A DNA stretch of 35,793 nucleotides from Calothrix sp. MO_192.B10. GTDB lineage: Bacteria > Cyanobacteriota > Cyanobacteriia > Cyanobacteriales > Nostocaceae. The position numbers and the translations under genes are program-made. The notes beneath the pieces are model-generated. The model had not been told where the DNA came from, did not search any database, and was given only the letters and a program-made list of their open reading frames with translations. This document shows, piece by piece, positions 1 through 8,474 of this stretch. The DNA lies in NCBI GenBank assembly GCA_030065055.1, contig JASJDS010000017.1, positions 1 to 35,793 of the forward strand. The letters run 5' to 3'. The number at the start of each line of letters is the position of its first letter. The stretch's first letter is position 1.

Positions 1-716
1 AACCCCTTACTGACACCGTAACGCACAGTTTTAAACTCCACTTGATTGCTGTTGGGATTGTAGAGAGTATAAGTTGCTTCCCCTGGTGTTCTCCCCACAT
101 TTCCCACCCCTACAACTTGACGGGGAGTAACATTGATAGTTTGCTGGGGGGTTTGGTTATCAAGGGTAGTGAGGGTAGTGTTAATGGAACCAGTTTCTAA
201 ATGATACTGAAAAGTCAAACCAGAACGACCGCAAAATAAATTATTTGCTTGCATCCGCCCTACTCGGTCTAAAATAACCACAGGAGAGGTGTCTGGGTTT
301 AACTCTTCATCCACAGATACCGTTGTCCCATGAATTAACAAACAATCTAACTCAAAGAAACCCAAATCTAGAGTTCTGATCCAATTTACAGTATTCCGAG
401 ATACACTATCCCACAGCGTTTTTACAGTCTCTCCCCCATATTTTTGTAATAAATCCGTCGGTTCTGAAGTTCCACTCCAACCATGTAAGATCAAACATTG
501 TTCTTCCCACCATCCCTTACAAATCAGTGGTGTAAGCTCTCTCGAACGGGGTTTAAGTAAACGAGACACCAATTTTTCTGATTCTGGTGTAGGTCCGATC
601 GCATCACCAAGAATATATAATGCTTCTATGTAACGACTTTGACGTTTAATGTCAGCCATTACTGCTTCATAAGCTTTTAAGTTGCCTTCTATACCGCTTA
701 AAATTGCCCACTTCAT
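1..716 (-). CDS. Degenerate metallophosphoesterase-like protein, partial (runs off left edge)
   Basis: An open frame starts with ATG at 716-714 and continues to the window edge (238 codons visible). It aligns by eye with the intact phosphoesterase encoded just upstream on the same strand. The start reads LSGIEGN where the family has SDxHGN, and ILGDAIGP matches the GD motif. CKGWWEEQ stands where GNHD/GNWD belongs, LIHGTT matches the VHGSP motif, and CGRSGL replaces GHTH. The fold is therefore probably kept, but most metal ligands are lost: Asp to Gly8, His to Glu10, Asn to Trp69, and both His of GHTH. It is likely the third gene of the COG0523/phosphoesterase operon, 114 bases after the second gene. 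A structural or regulatory partner role is an inference. The C-terminus is not in the window. Confidence 0.75.
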   Translation of the reverse strand, partial: MKWAILSGIEGNLKAYEAVMADIKRQSRYIEALYILGDAIGPTPESEKLVSRLLKPRSRELTPLICKGWWEEQCLILHGWSGTSEPTDLLQKYGGETVKTLWDSVSRNTVNWIRTLDLGFFELDCLLIHGTTVSVDEELNPDTSPVVILDRVGRMQANNLFCGRSGLTFQYHLETGSINTTLTTLDNQTPQQTINVTPRQVVGVGNVGRTPGEATYTLYNPNSNQVEFKTVRYGVSKG

Positions 717-720
717 TTCA

Positions 721-752
721 ATTTTAGATTTTAGATTTTAGATTTTGGATTT
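721..752. repeat. Short tandem heptamer repeat (ATTTTAG)n
   Basis: About four 7-base units of ATTTTAG, the last degenerate, lie in the gap between the two phosphoesterase genes. A 24-base stretch of it (728-751) recurs exactly, in inverted orientation, at 12796-12819. This is the kind of short tandemly repeated repetitive sequence common in filamentous cyanobacteria. Confidence 0.8.
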
Positions 753-830
753 ACTTGACAAAAAAATATTTCTTTATTGGATTATCAATAAATAATATTT
801 CCTAAATTGTAAATTTGCATTCAACTCTCC

Positions 831-1640
831 TTATCTTGTACAAACATGAGTCGGATCATCAGCACGTTCTGCAAATTCAATTCCCCGTGCTAAACGCCAT
901 GCAAAAATTGCAGGTAATCCTGTTTCAATAATTGCTGCACAGGTTTTTTGATAGTCGTAATTAACCTCGCGCAATGTAACTTCTTGAGTATTAATATCGT
1001 AAATTACATAAGTTGCATTTGGTCTGCCATGTCTTGGTTCCCCCACAGAACCTGCATTAATAATTTGTTTAAATTGTGCAGTAAAAGTATTTGCAGTTGA
1101 TGATTTATCATGGTTGATTTTTACTTGTAATTGACTACCATTAAAATTACGCACGTAAGGGACATGGGTATGACCACAAAATAGCACCTCAGCACCGGAT
1201 GCAATCACCCTTTCTAAAGCGACAAAAGCATCAATTTCTGGTAGTAAATATTCGTGGTTACTGTAGGGGCTTCCATGAACAAAAGCCAAGTTACCTTCTT
1301 TTAAAGAATAGGGTAACTGTGCTAAAAACTGACGATTTTCTGGTTTAATTTGCTTATTTGTCCATTCATGAGCAACTAAACCCCGTTTCTCTGCTAATAA
1401 GGAAGGATAACTACAATCACAAGCATTCAAACCTTCTACAATATCTTCGTCCCAACAACCAGAACAGGTAGGAATATCTAAAGCACGAATTTTTTCCACC
1501 ACTTCATTGGGGTAGGGACCATATCCTACCAAATCACCCAAGCAAAAGATTTTTTCTGCTTTTTGTGTTTCTATATCTAATAAAACTGCATCCAAAGCAT
1601 CAATATTACCGTGAATACAAGACATAACCGCGATTTTCAT
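831..1640 (-). CDS. Metallophosphoesterase family protein with Cys-substituted metal site
   Basis: 269 residues, calcineurin-like phosphoesterase superfamily (YfcE/MJ0936-like). Motifs in order: MSCIHGN (residues 6-12), CLGDLVGYGP (GD with Asp36), SGCWDED (60-66), VHGSP (His122) and CGHTHVP (His157 and His159), followed by an AGSVGEPRHG loop. The family normally has Asp in the first motif (SDxHGN) and Asn in the third (GNHD). Here these are Cys8 and Cys62, so a thiol-containing metal site is likely. The ATG at 1640-1638 was chosen because the family motif begins six residues later and it overlaps the TGA of the upstream COG0523 gene (ATGA, 1637-1640), which implies translational coupling. A longer in-frame start at 1715 lies entirely inside the upstream gene and is less likely. 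The substrate is unknown. Confidence 0.88.
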   Translation of the reverse strand: MKIAVMSCIHGNIDALDAVLLDIETQKAEKIFCLGDLVGYGPYPNEVVEKIRALDIPTCSGCWDEDIVEGLNACDCSYPSLLAEKRGLVAHEWTNKQIKPENRQFLAQLPYSLKEGNLAFVHGSPYSNHEYLLPEIDAFVALERVIASGAEVLFCGHTHVPYVRNFNGSQLQVKINHDKSSTANTFTAQFKQIINAGSVGEPRHGRPNATYVIYDINTQEVTLREVNYDYQKTCAAIIETGLPAIFAWRLARGIEFAERADDPTHVCTR

Positions 1641-2416
1641 AATTCCATTCCTTGTGATAAAATTTCTCTTACTTGTTGTTGATATTGCAAAATTAATGTA
1701 TCTGACAAACAACAATCAGATAAAGTCTGTTTGAGAATCGTTTCGTTTAAATTTTTTCCTACTACCTCTATTCCACTAAAACGCTGTGGTCTACCTGTTA
1801 AATGACGGGGTAAATTTAATTCTAAGAACTCTGTTGGAGGTATACCCGCAACAAAATCACAGTAAATACTTCTACCATCATTAACATCAAAAACTGCCTT
1901 GGCACGACTGACATCACCATAAGCACCATGAATTAGTTCATACCAAAATTCCTCTAAACTGTCTTCATCTACAACTTGACCCTCTGTAACAACTCGCCAT
2001 AATTTTGCTGATAAATCAGTTTTAGTTGGGATTCCGGGAATAATTTCATCCGCCCAATGGTGATATTCAGAGTCTTTTATCTGAGCAGGTAAAACAGCTA
2101 CTTTGCGGTGGGGAAAGTATTCTAATAATCCCGATAAACTCCCTAATTCTAAATAAAAGCCTAGCTCAATATAAACTAATTTTGCTGATGGTATTTGCTG
2201 GGTAAACTCAACTTCTTCACCATCACGAAAAACCTGTATTTGGGGAAATTCAGCACTAATTATGGTTTTATCTATGGGGACATTTCCAGTACCAGGACTA
2301 AAATAAATAATACTTTCATCACCAGCAGATGCCACATTTTGTATCTGCTGACGAATCCAAGCAGTTTTTCCGGAACCAGCAAAACCAGCGACGACGGTAA
2401 TCTCAGGTATATTCAT
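1637..2416 (-). CDS. Divergent COG0523 (CobW/P47K-like) GTPase
   Basis: 259 residues, shorter than usual COG0523 proteins (about 300 to 400). The N-terminus has a clear P-loop, GFAGSGKTAW (residues 11-20). The C-terminal third resembles the CobW C-terminal domain: RAKAVFDVNDGR, then GRPQRFSGIEVVGKNL and TLSDCCLSD. COG0523 proteins are metal-handling GTPases that serve in zinc, cobalt or nickel insertion. The hallmark CxCC metal-binding motif after the P-loop and the NKxD guanine-specificity motif are not seen, so nucleotide and metal specificity are uncertain. It is first gene of an operon with two phosphoesterase-like genes, and a Fur/Zur-type box lies immediately upstream of its ATG. That is consistent with the known zinc-starvation control of many COG0523 genes. 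Whether Zur or Fur acts here cannot be told from sequence alone. Confidence 0.82.
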   Translation of the reverse strand: MNIPEITVVAGFAGSGKTAWIRQQIQNVASAGDESIIYFSPGTGNVPIDKTIISAEFPQIQVFRDGEEVEFTQQIPSAKLVYIELGFYLELGSLSGLLEYFPHRKVAVLPAQIKDSEYHHWADEIIPGIPTKTDLSAKLWRVVTEGQVVDEDSLEEFWYELIHGAYGDVSRAKAVFDVNDGRSIYCDFVAGIPPTEFLELNLPRHLTGRPQRFSGIEVVGKNLNETILKQTLSDCCLSDTLILQYQQQVREILSQGMEL

Positions 2417-2418
2417 AC

Positions 2419-2437
2419 AATAATGATAATCGTTATT
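2419..2437. promoter_or_regulatory. Fur/Zur-type operator upstream of COG0523 operon
   Basis: AATAATGATAATCGTTATT matches 16 of 19 positions of the classical Fur box GATAATGATAATCATTATC. It sits within outer inverted arms ACAATAA/TTATTGT (2417-2439). It begins 3 bases upstream of the ATG at 2416, so repressor binding would cover the translation start region and probably the transcript start. Confidence 0.72.
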
Positions 2438-2562
2438 GTGTTAATTCAACCAGAATACCTGGAATTTACGCTTATTTAACATTTGTAACTAGTAATTTGG
2501 GTTACTACCGCAAAAATATGGCTATATCGACTTGTGTAAATCCGATTTTTCTTAACTTGGAG

Positions 2563-3894
<1,332 letters not shown>

Positions 3895-3904
3895 TTACCG
3901 TGGA

Positions 3905-4726
3905 TTATTTTTGTTGTATGGTCTTGACATTGGTTGCCAAACCGAGGAATTGCAGTAATCTAATGGTTATCCAAGTCACATCAATTTCCCACCATTGCAA
4001 GCCATGACGGGCTGAATATTGAAAGGCATGATGATTATTATGCCAACCTTCCCCAAAAGTCAGCAGAGCCACCCACCAACAGTTAGTAGAGCGGTCTTTT
4101 GAATCATGAGTACGATAGCCGACCATGTGGCAAGCACTATTGACGAACATAGTAGAATGAAGCCCTACAAATAAACGAACAAAGATTCCCCAAATGACGA
4201 AAGACCAACCACCTAACAAATATAATATCGCCGCTAAGGCCACCTGTAACTCAATGTAATATCTGTGACAAAAACGATAGAATGGGTCATCAGCAATGTC
4301 TTTAGTAAACCGGGGAAGTTCGGTTCTGTTGGGAACCGAATGCATTAACCAGTTGATGTGACTCCACCAAAAACCCTGGTTGGAGTTGTGAGGATCTTTT
4401 TCTTGATCAGAATACAAATGATGCAGTCTGTGATATCCCACCCAGCCAAGTACTCCTCCTTGAAGAGCTAAAGTACCGCACAAAATCAGAACATATTCTA
4501 GCCATTTGGGAGTTTGTAAGCTTCGATGGGTAGCCAAACGATGAAAACCAAAAGAAATTCCCAGACCAATGGTTATCCAATGTAAAAACACTGCTACCCC
4601 TACAGCAGCCCAACTAAAGGTGTGGGGTAGGAATACTAACAATACTGCAAGATGAAGTATAGAAGTAAAAATAATCACCTTTGGTCTAGGAGAAACTGAA
4701 TTCAATTGAGATAAATTGCTAGTCAT
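3905..4726 (-). CDS. Fatty acid desaturase (delta-9 / acyl-lipid type)
   Basis: 273 residues with the three histidine boxes of membrane di-iron desaturases: HRLATH (62-67), HRLHH (99-103) and HNNHH (229-233). Hydrophobic segments lie at about 17-60, 76-95 and 160-190. The family introduces a cis double bond into a saturated acyl chain using O2 and electrons from ferredoxin, at the membrane. Length and motifs fit the DesC/stearoyl desaturase group; regiospecificity cannot be proved from sequence. It is followed after 40 bases by the cyclopropane synthase gene, so the two are probably co-transcribed. No Fur/Zur box is seen in its upstream region. Confidence 0.92.
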   Translation of the reverse strand: MTSNLSQLNSVSPRPKVIIFTSILHLAVLLVFLPHTFSWAAVGVAVFLHWITIGLGISFGFHRLATHRSLQTPKWLEYVLILCGTLALQGGVLGWVGYHRLHHLYSDQEKDPHNSNQGFWWSHINWLMHSVPNRTELPRFTKDIADDPFYRFCHRYYIELQVALAAILYLLGGWSFVIWGIFVRLFVGLHSTMFVNSACHMVGYRTHDSKDRSTNCWWVALLTFGEGWHNNHHAFQYSARHGLQWWEIDVTWITIRLLQFLGLATNVKTIQQK

Positions 4727-4758
4727 ATTTTTTCAACCCTACACCGGCTTAGATTTAG

Positions 4759-4968
4759 GTGATTTTTGAGAAAAACTCGACCCTAGTTGATGCCATCAAC
4801 AGCTACCGTCAACACCGATCGCAACTGTTGTTGACCGTGGGAACTCCCCAGCATCACCCCGTGAGCCACTTGATTCTCATACCAACAGGTAATATTAGTG
4901 TGGCGTTGCGGAATCAGGGGATGATTTCACCAATTTTTCAGGGATTTTTCAATGGTTTCAAACGCTAA
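4759..4968 (+). pseudogene. Possible gene remnant, unrecognised
   Basis: A 69-codon open frame starts with GTG at 4759, in a gap between two minus-strand genes. Its G+C is higher than that of the desaturase beside it and like that of the block at 4981-6281. The peptide (STLVDAINSYRQHRSQLLL and so on) reads like protein, with HPVSHLILIP and ALRNQG segments, but I cannot assign a family. It could be a decayed fragment brought in with the neighbouring block, or a chance frame. Confidence 0.2.
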
Positions 4969-4980
4969 TTCATCCCGCAC

Positions 4981-5439
4981 TTATGCAACACCGTTTTGTT
5001 TCAATAACTGAGTGGATTGCGGTTGAAATTCTGTCCACTCTTTACAAACCTGTTCGTAACATTGGGGTGGGGTGAGGGGTAAGTTTTTCAAGTAGAAGAA
5101 GGTGACTTGATGAAAGGATTCCAGTAATAACACGGCTTCTGTTGCAGGATTATAGGTATTTACGGCTTCCAATATGTGAGCATTCATAAAGTGATGGTGT
5201 AGAATCACTGTGTCGGGAGCCGCTAACCAGGCATTCAAAAACGGGGCTAAACGAGAGCGCGGAACAAAATAAGTTTTGAAGTTTTCCCCTGCAATGCCAA
5301 TCGCAGGAGAGTTAGTACTGCAAATGATCGCACCGCGTTCGCCACCTAAGTATCCAACCCAGGCATTGTAACCGATCGCCAATGAATTTGTGGCAATAAA
5401 GTCTTGTTGCCAGTTTAGAGTATTAGGGACTTCACTCAT
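4981..5439 (-). CDS. Uncharacterised protein, family paralogous to 5436-5891 and 29176-29655
   Basis: 152 residues, no family recognised. It is plainly homologous to the product at 29176-29655, with shared blocks DFIAxN, IGYNAW, CSTNSP, SRLAPFLNAWLAAPDT, VLLLESF and PPQCYEQV. It is more distantly related to its own upstream neighbour. No signal peptide, membrane segment or obvious catalytic motif is seen; cysteines occur in IICSTN and QCYEQVC. It is the last gene of a three-gene operon, and its ATG overlaps the stop of the preceding gene by four bases (ATGA, 5436-5439), indicating coupling. The G+C is higher than in flanking AT-rich genes, suggesting the operon shares an origin with the segment beyond 25 kb. 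The function is unknown. Confidence 0.75.
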   Translation of the reverse strand: MSEVPNTLNWQQDFIATNSLAIGYNAWVGYLGGERGAIICSTNSPAIGIAGENFKTYFVPRSRLAPFLNAWLAAPDTVILHHHFMNAHILEAVNTYNPATEAVLLLESFHQVTFFYLKNLPLTPPQCYEQVCKEWTEFQPQSTQLLKQNGVA

Positions 5440-5891
5440 AATTCCCTGCTTTGGGTAGTTAGATCAGGCTGAAATTCTACCCAACGTTGCTGCACCTGTT
5501 TATAACATTCAGCAGGAGAAATCCCTAGGTTTTGCAACAGGTTGATATCTACTGTACCGTTACCAAGGATCAGAATCACCATTGCTTGGGTGGGTTCATA
5601 GGTAGCGATCGCTTTGTGCAGTGCGGTTATGGCATCTTTCTCTAGTTCCAGTGTTTGTAGATAGGAACTTACCTGCCCTTGAGGAACGAATGCCCGATTG
5701 AAGGTCACGGTATCAACACTCCAATCAATGGAGGTAGGGATTGCATCCACGACATCGCAAACCACCATCCCCTTTCCTACATTCATATAACCATTCCAGG
5801 CAGTATATCCAATGGTCAAAATATTGTGGAGAATAAATTGGTTTTGCCAGTAACCGAAGTATCCTTGCCAGAGTTCATTTCCTATTCGCAT
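5436..5891 (-). CDS. Uncharacterised protein, distant paralogue of the 4981-5439 product
   Basis: 151 residues, no family recognised. It aligns along its length with its downstream neighbour: IGYTAWNGYM against IGYNAWVGYL, FNRAFVPQGQ against FKTYFVPRSR, and a shared C-terminal ECYKQVQQRWVEFQP against QCYEQVCKEWTEFQP. This implies an old tandem duplication within the operon. It starts 6 bases after the DUF4346-like gene stops and overlaps the next gene by four bases. No membrane segment or signal peptide is evident; it is probably cytosolic. The two copies may form a heteromer, which is inference. Confidence 0.72.
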   Translation of the reverse strand: MRIGNELWQGYFGYWQNQFILHNILTIGYTAWNGYMNVGKGMVVCDVVDAIPTSIDWSVDTVTFNRAFVPQGQVSSYLQTLELEKDAITALHKAIATYEPTQAMVILILGNGTVDINLLQNLGISPAECYKQVQQRWVEFQPDLTTQSREL

Positions 5892-5897
5892 TAGAAA

Positions 5898-6281
5898 TCA
5901 ATCCTGTACGTAATCTTGTCCTGTCACCAATGCCAATTCTGCTCGCATAAACTCACGTCCCAAGTAAGCCGCATGATCGAATCGGCTGACTGGACAAGGT
6001 TTTGTTGACTCAAACAGTTGAACGCCAATTTCTTTAGCTGTTCTGCCTGTAAACAGAGTAGTTGCTTGTCGTTCCACTTTAATAGTTGCAGGGATGGGCT
6101 GTCCTGTTTCTGGATCGACAGCTAGTCCTTGCTCATTAACTTCATTGGTAAAATGTTTCGCACAGATCAAGCCTGCTCCCCGATCTAAATAGATGATAAA
6201 GTAACCTGCCGGATCGAGTTCTAAAAATCGCTTAGATAATTTATCGTCAATTGCGGCGATCGCTTCTACTGCTGATATCAT
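5898..6281 (-). CDS. DUF4346-like protein
   Basis: 127 residues. The central part, DPAGYFIIYLDR followed by ICAKHF and later PETGQPI and LYLGREF-like AAYLGREFMRAE, resembles the small DUF4346 domain, which I recall also as a C-terminal appendage of dihydropteroate-synthase-like proteins. That family call is from memory and moderate in certainty. It is first gene of a compact operon with two paralogous ~150-residue proteins, with 6 bases to the next gene. One Cys lies in LICAKHF and one in STKPCPVSRFD. The biochemical role is unknown; a link to folate or corrinoid methyl transfer would be speculative, though metH lies in this window beside the third paralogue. Confidence 0.6.
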   Translation of the reverse strand: MISAVEAIAAIDDKLSKRFLELDPAGYFIIYLDRGAGLICAKHFTNEVNEQGLAVDPETGQPIPATIKVERQATTLFTGRTAKEIGVQLFESTKPCPVSRFDHAAYLGREFMRAELALVTGQDYVQD

Positions 6282-6357
6282 TATTTTTCCACTTATGAAG
6301 GTATGTACGAAAGTTCTATATGAGATATGGGTTTTGATTGGGAAAAACTCTCTCTAA

Positions 6358-6378
6358 ATCTCTTTATTAGTAAGAGAT
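6358..6378. other. Short perfect hairpin in intergenic region
   Basis: ATCTCTT and AAGAGAT form a perfect 7-bp stem around a 7-base loop in the 360-base gap between the DUF4346-like gene and the DUF1636-like gene. There is no T-run on either side, so an intrinsic terminator is not supported. Apart from this and the octamer repeat at 6571-6594, I see nothing else in 6282-6641. Confidence 0.35.
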
Positions 6379-6570
6379 AGACTCTGAGGTTTCAACTTTT
6401 TATAAATCAACCCAAATCTCTTAAATCGAAATATTTGCAAACAAATTTGAGCAGTTGTTTAAAATAATCACAACTGCAACTTAATTACGACAAGATTTTG
6501 CTGCAATTAAATTTTCGGCGTTGCTGAATGGAAGTATGATTTTACATTTTTCGCCAGATTGAACAACGAT

Positions 6571-6594
6571 TCTTTGCGTCTTTGCGTCTTTGCG
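6571..6594. repeat. Tandem octamer repeat TCTTTGCG x3
   Basis: Three exact direct copies of TCTTTGCG lie in the gap downstream of the DUF1636-like gene. This is a typical cyanobacterial short tandem repeat with no evident function here. Confidence 0.85.
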
Positions 6595-6641
6595 TGAGAT
6601 AAATTCATACCGCAATTATGCAACACCAAATTTTCAAATCC

Positions 6642-7067
6642 TTAATTACACAACTCCATCTCAGCATTTTGCTTCTCCAAGGGGATGGAAACTGCTGGAA
6701 TTCTCGCTAAAAGTCCTTTCTTAAGCGGTTGAGGACGTTCAGCCCAAGGTAAGGAACCTTCTGGATGCACGTAATACTTACCTGCACAATCAAACACACC
6801 CTCAACTTCTGCGGGAGTTAAATTGGAGGAAATATCGCCAAAAAGATACGTAGTTTTACCAGGTGAAGCGAAGGAAATTACACAAGAGCGACTGCAAGCG
6901 CTCATGCATTCGACTGGTTGAATAGTAAATTCTGTATTTAATTCCCAATTAGGATAATCTGCTTGCAAGCGTTTAAGTAGCTTTTCACCACCACTTTCAC
7001 CGACACGCTTACCGTTTTCCCACTTACTTGCACAAGTCGTACAAACAAATATTGTATGTGCCTTCAT
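6642..7067 (-). CDS. DUF1636-like predicted metal-binding / thioredoxin-like [2Fe-2S] protein
   Basis: 141 residues. Cysteines Cys9 and Cys12 (VCTTC) and a cluster Cys54, Cys58 and Cys62 (ECMSACSRSC) fit a thioredoxin-like ferredoxin or metal-binding fold of the DUF1636/COG5469 type. The stretch after residue 85 is not recognised. A complete cobalamin riboswitch lies directly upstream, so the gene is under cobalamin control and belongs functionally to the adjoining uptake operon. The start is supported by a GAGG Shine-Dalgarno sequence 5 bases upstream of ATG, held in the loop of a hairpin (7066-7082). A role in handling imported corrinoid, cobalt or iron-sulfur electrons is inference. Confidence 0.8.
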   Translation of the reverse strand: MKAHTIFVCTTCASKWENGKRVGESGGEKLLKRLQADYPNWELNTEFTIQPVECMSACSRSCVISFASPGKTTYLFGDISSNLTPAEVEGVFDCAGKYYVHPEGSLPWAERPQPLKKGLLARIPAVSIPLEKQNAEMELCN

Positions 7068-7082
7068 CTATACCTCGTAGAT
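7066..7082 (-). promoter_or_regulatory. SD-presenting hairpin after cobalamin riboswitch
   Basis: On the minus-strand RNA, AUCUA and UAGAU pair around the loop CGAGGUA. The loop carries the Shine-Dalgarno GAGG, and the 3' arm includes the AU of the start codon at 7067. The same arrangement with one compensated base pair occurs before the receptor gene at 15815-15831. It is a candidate translational expression platform for the riboswitch. Confidence 0.62.
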
Positions 7083-7104
7083 TTAGCGATGTTTTTGTTG
7101 ATTT

Positions 7105-7226
7105 GTCGGCGGGCATTCTGACTTACAAGGTTACGATTTTTCCTTGCTTACAGCTGCGGGACAGCGCCGGATTCGCACCGGACTTTCCCCGTTACCTCTA
7201 GTGGCTGCTCCCCACTAGAACCAAAG
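7105..7226 (-). ncRNA. Cobalamin riboswitch (AdoCbl type)
   Basis: Read on the minus strand it contains the conserved core of the cobalamin riboswitch. GGGGAAAGTCCGGTG is followed by GCGAATCCGGC, then CGCTGTCCCGCAGCTGTAA (the B12 box), and AGTCAGAATGCCCGCC near the 3' end. The 5' part has a hairpin with GGGGAGCAGCC. It ends about 40 bases before the ATG of the DUF1636-like gene. Binding of cobalamin would be expected to reduce expression. Confidence 0.95.
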
Positions 7227-7439
7227 TTAAATATTATCCTAACACTAACATGATTTGCTTTATCAAGTAAATAAAGATTTTTCAGACTATTTATATGCTC
7301 CAATTAAAAAATAAAAAAAGGGCATGGATGGGAGGTAGATATTTCCCCTGATAAATCCAGTTTTTGGCAGATGGAAAAAAGCTTAACTATTTATTTCCCT
7401 TGCTCCATTTCACCACTACCAAGAAGTAAAAACCACCAT

Positions 7440-8465
7440 TTATTCTTTATTCTCAGTGATTCGATCTAAAAACTGAATTAACTCATAGATGGATTGATAT
7501 TTTGATACAGTATTTCTATAAGTGACTTGCCAAAAACTTGGCGCGATCGCATTTACCACTTCTACGGTAATTGAGGAATTGCTATCTGACACCACAACAA
7601 ACCCAACCCTTTGTAAAGCACGTTTTGTCCATAGGGTTTCTATACCCTCACCCAGCAAACTGATTTCACCACGAATTGGTGTATGTAAACGAAATTCTCC
7701 GGAGCTTGCATCAAATTCGACACCTTCACTGTGGAAAGTCTCAGTAAATATACCATTTAAGACTAAATCTTCTGGTGCGCCAATTTCTAGAGAACCATCT
7801 GCTGTTAACAACCAGATTTTATCAGCAAGACGCAAAGCTAAATCCAAGTCGTGGGTAGACAGCAAAATTGCTTGATTGGTTTGTTGTCCCAAGCGTCGTA
7901 ATAGTTGCATGATTTCTACACGACGGGGTAAATCTAAAAAAGCTGTCGGCTCATCTAGTAGCATTAAAGCAGGTTCTTGTGCTAAAGCACGGGCAATCAT
8001 AATTTTCTGACGCTCACCATCGCTGAGTTGGTTGACATTGCGTTTAGCTAGGTGTAGGCTTCCTACAGATGCGATCGCCCATTGGACTATTTTCTCATCC
8101 TTTGCAGTCAAATTTCCCCACCAATCAGTGTAAGGATAGCGTCCCATACTTACCAAAGTTTCAGCACAAAGCATTCCCACATCAATTTTTTCTGTGAGGA
8201 CTAAACTCAGAAGTTTGGCTAATTCCTGGGGTGCTAAGTTATAGATGTCATTTCCCAGTAGTTCTACTGTTCCATGAATGGGGGGTTGCATTCCCGCTAA
8301 GGTTCGCAATAGGGTTGATTTACCCGCACCATTCGCACCTAATAAACAGACTAATTCACCAGGGATTAGGGATGCACAAATGTCAGCAACAACAATGTGA
8401 GTCCTACCCCGTGGTGTTTTGTAACCGATAGTCAGGTTATTGGTGTTGAGAATTGGATGATTCAT
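7440..8465 (-). CDS. ABC transporter ATPase of cobalamin/Fe-chelate importer (BtuD/FecE-like)
   Basis: 341 residues. It has Walker A GANGAGKST (about residues 43-51), signature LSDGERQKIMIARAL, Walker B LMLLDEPTAFLD and the His switch STHDLDLALRLADK. Residues 1 to about 255 form a normal FecE/BtuD-type ATPase. A C-terminal extension of roughly 85 residues (ending in IYELIQFLDRIT) is not part of the core domain, and I do not recognise it. It is the last gene of the receptor operon, starting 9 bases after the permease gene. With the permease and lipoprotein it would drive corrinoid import across the inner membrane. The cobalamin assignment rests on the two flanking riboswitches; sequence alone would also allow a siderophore or heme substrate. 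Confidence 0.9.
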   Translation of the reverse strand: MNHPILNTNNLTIGYKTPRGRTHIVVADICASLIPGELVCLLGANGAGKSTLLRTLAGMQPPIHGTVELLGNDIYNLAPQELAKLLSLVLTEKIDVGMLCAETLVSMGRYPYTDWWGNLTAKDEKIVQWAIASVGSLHLAKRNVNQLSDGERQKIMIARALAQEPALMLLDEPTAFLDLPRRVEIMQLLRRLGQQTNQAILLSTHDLDLALRLADKIWLLTADGSLEIGAPEDLVLNGIFTETFHSEGVEFDASSGEFRLHTPIRGEISLLGEGIETLWTKRALQRVGFVVVSDSNSSITVEVVNAIAPSFWQVTYRNTVSKYQSIYELIQFLDRITENKE

Positions 8466-8474
8466 TGGAAATAA

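Noticed and set aside
1641-1715. N-terminal extension of the metallophosphoesterase to 1715
   Set aside because: It lies inside the COG0523 coding region, and the family starts at MKIAVMSCIHGN with a coupled ATGA overlap.
6571-6594. CRISPR-like array
   Set aside because: It is only a tandem octamer without spacers; no direct repeats with unique spacers were seen anywhere in the window.
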